This document shows positions 29,713-34,472 of a stretch of DNA of 34,472 nucleotides, piece after piece. The stretch covers positions 1 through 34,472 of the forward strand of contig JAJEAH010000070.1 in NCBI GenBank assembly GCA_022824225.1. Reading direction: 5' to 3'. Position 1 is the first letter of the stretch. The number at the start of each line of letters is the position of its first letter. Origin of the DNA: Chloroflexota bacterium. Its GTDB lineage: Bacteria > Chloroflexota > UBA11872 > VXOZ01. The notes below the pieces were generated by a model. It was not told the DNA's origin. It did not search any database and saw only the letters and a program-made list of their open reading frames with translations. Both the position numbers and the translations under genes were made by a program.

Positions 29713-30870
29713 TTAGCCCTTCAGCCACCGGTCCAAGAACTGCACCGAGTGCATCCGCGCCGTGTCCTCTTCCGGCTCGACTTCGTGGCCGCCTTCGTGG
29801 ACGTGAATTTGGCACTTCTCGCCGATGCCGAGGCGGTCGTAGATGGCTTTGACCTCCGCGAACGCTTCCTCGGCCAGCGGCCAGTAGACCGCGCCGTCGT
29901 GCTTGCCTTCCTCTACCATGAACGCGCGCGGACAGATCAGCGACGCGATATCGCTGTCGGCAAACTCCCGCAGGTGGGGATAGATCTTGTCCTCTTCCAC
30001 GGTCAGGGCAAAGGGACGGTAGTGTTCGGAGGGTATCACCTGTTTCTGGTAGCGCTCGTTGAACCACGCCGTGCTGACGACGGCTTGCAGGCGCGTATCC
30101 AGCGCCCCGAGCCAGAGCGCCGACTGCCCGCCCTGCGACTTGCCGTAGAAGCCGATGCGGTCGTTGGCCACCTGCGGCAGGCTCTCCAGCAGGTCCACGC
30201 CCCGTGAGAGCGCGAACATTTCCACGCCAAAGAGGTCCATGCCGATGGTGCGGCAGAGGCGGTTGAGATACATGCGGGCGTGGGTCTGACCGCTGCTGAG
30301 CTCCTGCAGCTTGGGCGCGAACCGTCCCGCCAGCTTGTCGGGCTCGAAGCCGGTCACCATGCGCGTGGCGAGCACGGTATAGCCATGCCTGGCCAGGCGT
30401 CCGCCGATGCGGTGATACGTGCTGTCGATGCCCGCGTGCTCGGTCTCGGTAAAGCCGCAGGCGGTTTCCGGCACGCCGTAGATGCCGATCTGCAGGACCA
30501 CACCGGGAAACGGTCCCTTGCCGAGCGGCGTGAGCAGCAGCGCATCGCTCTCCACGCCTTCGAACACGCGGTAGTAGACCCGCTCGACGCGAAAGTCTGC
30601 GGTCGTTGTCAGGGGCTCGATGCGCAGGTGCATGTCGTGCCGCTCCCACGGCCAGCCGCCCAGGCTATCCAAAAAGTGCTGCCGGTTGGGTTCCACCGAA
30701 TGCACATAGGCGTCCAGGCCGGAGTAGTCGCGGTTCCAGTAGCGCTCCCGCGCGTCGTAGAGCTCCTTGATGTGGTGGAGCAGGTACTCCTCGTACTGCT
30801 CGAACAACCGCTGCTGGCGGGGATTCACGTCCTCGATGCCGAGAATGGGCCAATCGTCGTAGTAGGCCAT
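29713..30870 (-). CDS. Large alpha/beta hydrolase (esterase or peptidase type)
   Basis: The 385-residue protein has an N-terminal helical region (about 1-90, with RQQRLFEQYEEYLLHHIKEL) before the alpha/beta hydrolase core. The nucleophile elbow is FYGKSQGGQSA with Ser245, and the catalytic His is probably His362 in VHEGGHEVEP. The acid is likely Asp325 or Glu320 in FMVEEGKHDGAV. The size and the N-terminal cap suggest an acetyl-xylan-esterase or dienelactone-hydrolase relative. No signal peptide is present. AGGAGG lies nine bases before the ATG at 30870; an upstream start at 30897 would overlap that site. It is apparently monocistronic. Confidence 0.85.
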   Translation of the reverse strand: MAYYDDWPILGIEDVNPRQQRLFEQYEEYLLHHIKELYDARERYWNRDYSGLDAYVHSVEPNRQHFLDSLGGWPWERHDMHLRIEPLTTTADFRVERVYYRVFEGVESDALLLTPLGKGPFPGVVLQIGIYGVPETACGFTETEHAGIDSTYHRIGGRLARHGYTVLATRMVTGFEPDKLAGRFAPKLQELSSGQTHARMYLNRLCRTIGMDLFGVEMFALSRGVDLLESLPQVANDRIGFYGKSQGGQSALWLGALDTRLQAVVSTAWFNERYQKQVIPSEHYRPFALTVEEDKIYPHLREFADSDIASLICPRAFMVEEGKHDGAVYWPLAEEAFAEVKAIYDRLGIGEKCQIHVHEGGHEVEPEEDTARMHSVQFLDRWLKG

Positions 30871-30948
30871 GCTGCAGAACCTCCTGTTCCTGTTCACGCC
30901 GCGAATGTGCTACGTGGACTGTGCCGCGTTCCTCCTTGTGCCCTCAAT

Positions 30949-31052
30949 CCGTTCGTGCTGAGCCTGTCGAAGCACAGGAGGGGAGTCGAGAAACTAGTTC
31001 GTCAATCTGACTTCCTATGCCGTTCACCCTTCGACTAGCTCAGGGCGAACGG
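30949..31052. repeat. Inverted repeat of 24 bp with 56-bp spacer
   Basis: CCGTTCGTGCTGAGC...GTCGAAG (30949-30972) and its imperfect reverse complement CTTCGAC...GCTCAGGGCGAACGG (31029-31052) match at about 20 of 24 positions. 'Gctgagcctgtcgaag' type repeats are widespread in environmental bacterial genomes. No gene lies between them. Confidence 0.7.
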
Positions 31053-31147
31053 GCCTGGTTCATGGCCATTCCACCTCCCAATCCGCTCGTGTGGGCTACT
31101 TTCACCTCGCATGACCCTACCGTAGGCCCAGTGACTTCACGGGCAGG

Positions 31148-32563
31148 TCAACCCCCTGCCGCGATGCCGCTCAGTCCCGGCTGCACCATCTTTGCCGGAT
31201 CGAGCGCTTCATTCAACTGCTCGTCGGTCAGTTCGGTGAGTTCTTTCGCCACTTCACGGACGGTCTTATTTTCGGTGTACGCGGTTTTGGCGATCACGGC
31301 GGCCTGGTCGTAACCCACCAGCGGCGCGAGCGCCGTCGCCGTCATGAGGCCGCGCTCCACCGTGGCGGGTCCGTGCTCGGTAGCTGTGATGCCGTTGACG
31401 CACTGGTCGGCAAAGTTCGCCGCCGCCGCGCTGAGCAGGCCAATTGGTCGCAATACGTTATACGTCGCCACGGGCAGCATGGTATTGAGCTCGAAATACC
31501 CCCATTGGCCGGAGAGCGTCACCACGTGGTGGTTGCCCATGGCCTGCGCGCAGACCTGGATGACGGATTCAGGTATGACCGGATTCACCTTGCCGGGCAT
31601 GATGCTGCTCCCCGGCTGCACTTCCGGCAGCAGCAGTTCGCCGAGCCCCGCGCGGGGACCCGACCCCAGCCAGCGAATGTCGTTGGCAATCTTCATGAGG
31701 GCCACAGCCGCGGTATTGAGCATGCCGCTCGCCATCACCATGGTGTCGATGGCGCTCTGGGCCTGGAAGTGGTTGTCGGTCTCGCGGATGCGGCAGCCTG
31801 TCGCCTCGCCGAGCTTGGCGCAGACGCGGCGCGCGAATTCGGGATGGGCGTTGATGCCGGTGCCCACCGCCGTGCCGCCCAGCGCCAATTCGCCCAGCGC
31901 CTCCTCGGCATGGCGCAGGTGCGCAATCGCCCGCTCGATCTGCCCGGCATAGCCCTGGAACTCCTGCCCCAAACGAATGGGCGTCGCGTCCTGCAGGTGG
32001 GTGCGCCCGGTCTTGATGATGGGCATGAATTCTTCAGATTTTGCGACGAGGGCGCGCTGGAGTTTGGCCAATGCCGGAATCAAGTCTTCACGGATGCCCA
32101 GGAGCGCCGACAGATGCATGGCCGCCGGGATCACGTCGTTGGACGACTGGCAGATGTTCACGTGGTCGTTCGGATGGATGGTGCGGGAGCCCCGCTCCTC
32201 GCCCAGCAATTCCACCGCGCGGTTGGCGATGACCTCGTTGGCGTTCATATTGGTGGACGTGCCGGAGCCGGTCTGGAAGATGTCGAGCACGAACTCGGCG
32301 TCCAGCGCGCCGTCCGCCACTTCCTGCGCGGCCTGCGTGATGGCGTCTGCCAGTCTGCCGTCCAGCAAGCCGAGCTCTTGATTCGTCTCCGCCGCCTTCT
32401 GCTTGATCAAGCCGAGCGCCTGGATGAACCGGCGCGGAAAGCGCAGGTCGCTGATGGGAAAGTTCAGCACGGCCCGCTGGGTGGAAGCGCCGTAATAGGC
32501 GTCGGCAGGCACTTCCATTTCGCCCATCGAATCACGCTCGGTACGGGTCTCTTCATTTGCCAT
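31148..32563 (-). CDS. fumC: Class II fumarate hydratase
   Basis: The 471-residue protein is a class II fumarase, the iron-free enzyme interconverting fumarate and malate in the TCA cycle. GSGTSTNMNANE (99-110), HPNDHVN (130-136), TGRTHLQDA with His189, and the mobile loop GSSIMPGKVNP (318-328) with its catalytic Ser are all present. The length is normal. Aspartate ammonia-lyase shares the fold, but the HPNDHVN and GRTHLQDATP sequences favour fumarase. The ATG follows AAAGGGAAG. The gene downstream of a metallophosphoesterase is separated by 263 bp of tandem repeats, so it is probably transcribed on its own. Confidence 0.95.
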   Translation of the reverse strand: MANEETRTERDSMGEMEVPADAYYGASTQRAVLNFPISDLRFPRRFIQALGLIKQKAAETNQELGLLDGRLADAITQAAQEVADGALDAEFVLDIFQTGSGTSTNMNANEVIANRAVELLGEERGSRTIHPNDHVNICQSSNDVIPAAMHLSALLGIREDLIPALAKLQRALVAKSEEFMPIIKTGRTHLQDATPIRLGQEFQGYAGQIERAIAHLRHAEEALGELALGGTAVGTGINAHPEFARRVCAKLGEATGCRIRETDNHFQAQSAIDTMVMASGMLNTAAVALMKIANDIRWLGSGPRAGLGELLLPEVQPGSSIMPGKVNPVIPESVIQVCAQAMGNHHVVTLSGQWGYFELNTMLPVATYNVLRPIGLLSAAAANFADQCVNGITATEHGPATVERGLMTATALAPLVGYDQAAVIAKTAYTENKTVREVAKELTELTDEQLNEALDPAKMVQPGLSGIAAGG

Positions 32564-32666
32564 GAACTTCCCTTTCGTCTACCCACGTTCGTTTACACTA
32601 CAGCGGAAGTATTAACGACTTTACCCGTCTCAGCACGCAACGTTGCAGTGCGTCACTCGTCCACCG

Positions 32667-32799
32667 GTCACTCCCCGCCCGCCTGCCCGTCACTCCCCGG
32701 CCGCCTGCCCGTCACTCCCCCGCTCGTCCACCCGTCGCTCCCCGCCCGCTTACCCGTCGCTCCCCGCCCGCCTATCCGTCTCTCCCGCGAATGCGGGAG
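32667..32799. repeat. 22-bp tandem repeat, about six units
   Basis: Units starting GTCACTCCCC or GTCGCTCCCC begin at 32667, 32689, 32711, 32734, 32756 and 32778. The core is GTC(A/G)CTCCCCGCCCGCCT. The minus strand is strongly G-rich with GGGG runs and could form quadruplex-like structure. The array lies between the metallophosphoesterase stop and the fumC start. Confidence 0.8.
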
Positions 32800-32826
32800 C
32801 CCATCCTATCCGTGCCCTTCGCACGC

Positions 32827-33546
32827 TCACGCCTGGCCAAACACGCGCTCCAAGATGAACTCCCCACCCGGAATCTCACGCTCCCGGTACGAACGGAGAA
32901 ATCCCTCCCAGTCGTACGCCGCTTCACGCCGTTCGACGCCAATGCCCTCTGCGCCGAGCGTCAGCACCGCATACCGCGCCACCGGGTGCATACCGCAGCC
33001 TAACGCGCCCGGGTTCAAGAAGACGCGCCCCGGCCGCTCAAAGAAATGTCCGTCATGGTGGTGGCCGGTGAGGACCGCGCCTGCGGGACTCTCCGCATAG
33101 TGCGCTTCGAGCTTGGCCAACGTGGGCTCCTGGTCTATCGGCAGCAGCATCCCCTCCGCATCCAGGTGGTAGTGGGCGATGAAGAAGGCCGCGCCGCCGT
33201 GTTGCGGCGCAAGGCAACGTGGCAGCGCCCGCAGTTGCGGCAGAAAGCGGCGGTCGAGTTCGGCCGCTACCCACTGGTGGTGTTCTTCCATGCCCGGCGG
33301 GCTGCTGGGCGTTTCGCCGGCCAGCAACGCCAGGATGCAGTCCTCATGATTGCCGGCAACGCTGGTGAAGTTTGGCAGGCTAAAGAGAATCTCCAGCACA
33401 TCGTTGGTGTCCGGGCCGATGCCGATGAGGTCGCCCGCGCCGTAGATATGCTCCAGACCGTCCTCGCGCTGGAGTTGCGCCAGCACGGCGCGCAGCGCGG
33501 GCGCATTGCCGTGCACGTCGGTAATGAAGCCGATTTTAGTTGCCAC
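32827..33546 (-). CDS. Calcineurin-like metallophosphoesterase (YfcE/phosphodiesterase type)
   Basis: The 239-residue protein has all metal-site motifs of the family: Asp10 and His12 in TDVHGN, Asp39 in GDLIGIGP, Asn66-His67 in GNHE, His125/His127 in FIAHYH and GHHH (161-164). Such enzymes hydrolyse phosphomono- or diesters with two metals. The substrate is not visible. The start is a GTG with AGGAG about ten bases upstream. No signal peptide is present, so it acts in the cytoplasm. It is followed on the same strand by tandem repeats and then fumC. Confidence 0.9.
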   Translation of the reverse strand: MATKIGFITDVHGNAPALRAVLAQLQREDGLEHIYGAGDLIGIGPDTNDVLEILFSLPNFTSVAGNHEDCILALLAGETPSSPPGMEEHHQWVAAELDRRFLPQLRALPRCLAPQHGGAAFFIAHYHLDAEGMLLPIDQEPTLAKLEAHYAESPAGAVLTGHHHDGHFFERPGRVFLNPGALGCGMHPVARYAVLTLGAEGIGVERREAAYDWEGFLRSYREREIPGGEFILERVFGQA

Positions 33547-33980
33547 GGCGCTGTGTTGCTCCTCTCGCTGGAGAGCTGTAAATTAGCCCGTCATTCCGGC
33601 GCACGCCGGAATCCAGGGCGGTGCGGCGATGCCAATCGAATCGCTTCCCTATACCCCGGATCCGATCATTCCTTGCGCGGTGAATCGGCGCTCGGCAAAG
33701 GCCTCCCACAAGAGCCATCGCGCGCAGGGCGCCTCTTTCCTATCGTAGACCGAGCGGGCCGTGCGCTCAACCTCTCACGCCCTGCCGAGCACCGTTTCGT
33801 ACGCGGCGCGCACTTAGGCTAAGATAGGGGTGAAGCGAAGTGCGCCGGGGAGGGGCAGTCGTCCTCACGGTCCGCGCACCGGCAAGCATCTGACATCTGT
33901 CAAACACCCCCAGGGAATCCCGATCCGGTGAGGGGGCATTATGCAGTCACGAAGCCGTGATACGGAGGAGCAACCCCAAG
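33547..33980. other. Divergent intergenic region
   Basis: No gene is seen in these 434 bp. They hold the upstream regions of the metallophosphoesterase and DegT genes. A perfect inverted repeat at 33593-33612 and a small hairpin, TCACG-AAGC-CGTGA (33947-33960), just before the DegT ribosome binding site, are the only structures found. Confidence 0.4.
33593..33612. repeat. Perfect short inverted repeat (family A-like end)
   Basis: ATTCCGGCG-CA-CGCCGGAAT is a perfect 9-bp stem. The preceding TC and the CATTCCG core resemble the ends of family A elements, so it may be a minimal relative. Confidence 0.65.
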
Positions 33981-34472
33981 ATGGAAAAACTCGCGATCCG
34001 CGGCGGCACGCCCGTCTGCACGACGTCGTTTCCCGGGTGGCCCCAGTCCGATGAGCGGGAGCTCGACCTGCTGCGCCAGGTGCTGGCGGGCTCCACGTGG
34101 GGCGGCACCGGCCATGGTCCCATGGTGATGGAACTCAATGAGCGCTTCTGCGCCTATCACGACGCCGCGTTCGGGATTCCGCTCACGAGCTGCACCGCGG
34201 GCCTCGACATCGGCCTGCGCGCCTTCGACATCGGACCCGGCGATGAGGTCATCGTCCCCGCCTTCACCTTCATGGCCACGGCCTTTGCGCCCATGTACGT
34301 TGGGGCAGACGTGGTCTTTGCCGACGTGGACGCCAACTCGCTCTGTCTCGATCCGGCGGCGGTGGCGGCAGCCATCACGCCCCGCACCCGCGCCATCATC
34401 CCGGTACACTTTGGCGGCTATCCGGCGCAGATCGACGAGCTGGGCGCGCTTGCCGAGAAGCATGATCTCGCC
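33981..34472 (+). CDS. DegT/DnrJ/EryC1/StrS-family aminotransferase (3' part outside window)
   Basis: The first 164 codons are visible. MEKLAIRGGTPVCTTSFPGW is the typical start, CTAG (71-74) is the likely PLP-phosphate loop, GDEVIVPAFTFMATA (87-101) is the family's strongest motif, and VHFGGY (142-147) precedes the expected catalytic region. The PLP lysine would lie beyond the window. Family members transfer amino groups to keto-sugars or catalyse related sugar dehydrations for surface polysaccharides or antibiotics. GGAGGAG lies ten bases before the ATG at 33981. The downstream genes, which would indicate its pathway, are not in the window. Confidence 0.9.
   Translation, partial: MEKLAIRGGTPVCTTSFPGWPQSDERELDLLRQVLAGSTWGGTGHGPMVMELNERFCAYHDAAFGIPLTSCTAGLDIGLRAFDIGPGDEVIVPAFTFMATAFAPMYVGADVVFADVDANSLCLDPAAVAAAITPRTRAIIPVHFGGYPAQIDELGALAEKHDLA

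Noticed and set aside
29311-30207. A 298-codon plus-strand frame across the repeats and the end of the hydrolase gene
   Set aside because: The first third is tandem-repeat translation and the rest is antisense to a gene with a full nucleophile elbow.
31373-33100. A 575-codon frame antisense to fumC and the metallophosphoesterase gene
   Set aside because: Both genes on the other strand have complete catalytic motifs. The frame runs through the 22-bp tandem repeats and has no ribosome binding site.
1-34472. tRNA and rRNA genes
   Set aside because: I scanned for GTTCGA-type T-arm sequences and conserved rRNA stretches. The few hits lie inside coding sequence without cloverleaf context. A tRNAscan run would settle it.

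Overview
The window is 34.5 kb of GC-rich bacterial DNA (well over 60 percent GC by eye) with 24 confident protein genes, one partial gene at the right edge and one candidate microprotein. No rRNA, tRNA, CRISPR array, transposase or phage gene was recognised. The gene content (two SMP-30 lactonases, tandem sulfatase-fold hydrolases, a PhyH-type dioxygenase, sugar isomerase and dehydrogenase genes, a solute-binding protein) resembles environmental Chloroflexota and other sponge or marine heterotrophs. So do the many short 'TCATTCCGA...GAGGAATCTA' inverted-repeat elements. The phylum is an inference from style, not from a marker gene.

Layout. Positions 1-1200: two copies of a dispersed repeat, an AT-rich promoter patch and a DksA/TraR zinc-finger protein. 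1564-3944 (minus): pabB-pabC for p-aminobenzoate (folate) synthesis. 4781-7144 (minus): a TIM-barrel sugar isomerase and a MraY-like phosphosugar transferase with an unusual C-terminal extension. 7559-10986 (minus): an SDR dehydrogenase, an SMP-30 lactonase and a solute-binding protein without signal peptide. 11316-12185: an EamA exporter. 12578-12916 (minus): a small hendecad-repeat coiled-coil membrane protein. 13100-15976: two tandem sulfatase-fold enzymes whose nucleophile position is Thr. 16414-17803: an alpha/beta hydrolase and a PaREP1/HEPN-like small protein. 18031-20704 (minus): a class V aminotransferase overlapping an SRPBCC protein, and upstream of them a second SMP-30 lactonase. 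21018-24270: a Gfo/Idh/MocA dehydrogenase, a possible 47-residue membrane peptide and a GT39-like membrane protein. 25010-25753: a PhyH-type dioxygenase. 25871-27603 (minus): an ABC-2 export system, divergent from a membrane protein and winged-helix regulator pair (28061-28995). 29713-33546 (minus): an alpha/beta hydrolase, class II fumarase and a metallophosphoesterase. 33981-end: a DegT-family aminotransferase cut by the window.

How the genes fit together. Most units have one to three genes. The clearest couplings are pabB-pabC, ABC ATPase-permease (4-nt ATGA overlap), aminotransferase-SRPBCC (1-nt overlap), membrane protein-regulator (4-nt GTGA overlap) and isomerase-MraY-like (12-nt gap with no clear Shine-Dalgarno). 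Many enzymes suit oxidation or hydrolysis of unusual sugars, esters and lactones, but they are scattered and no complete pathway can be read.

Intergenic DNA is rich in short repeats: one MITE-like family, a second palindromic family, a near-perfect 46-bp palindrome and at least six minisatellites with 20-33 bp periods, several of them touching gene ends. The observations most worth testing are the Thr-for-Cys/Ser substitution in both sulfatase paralogues, the extended MraY-like protein, the hendecad protein built from 33-bp repeats and the 47-residue peptide.
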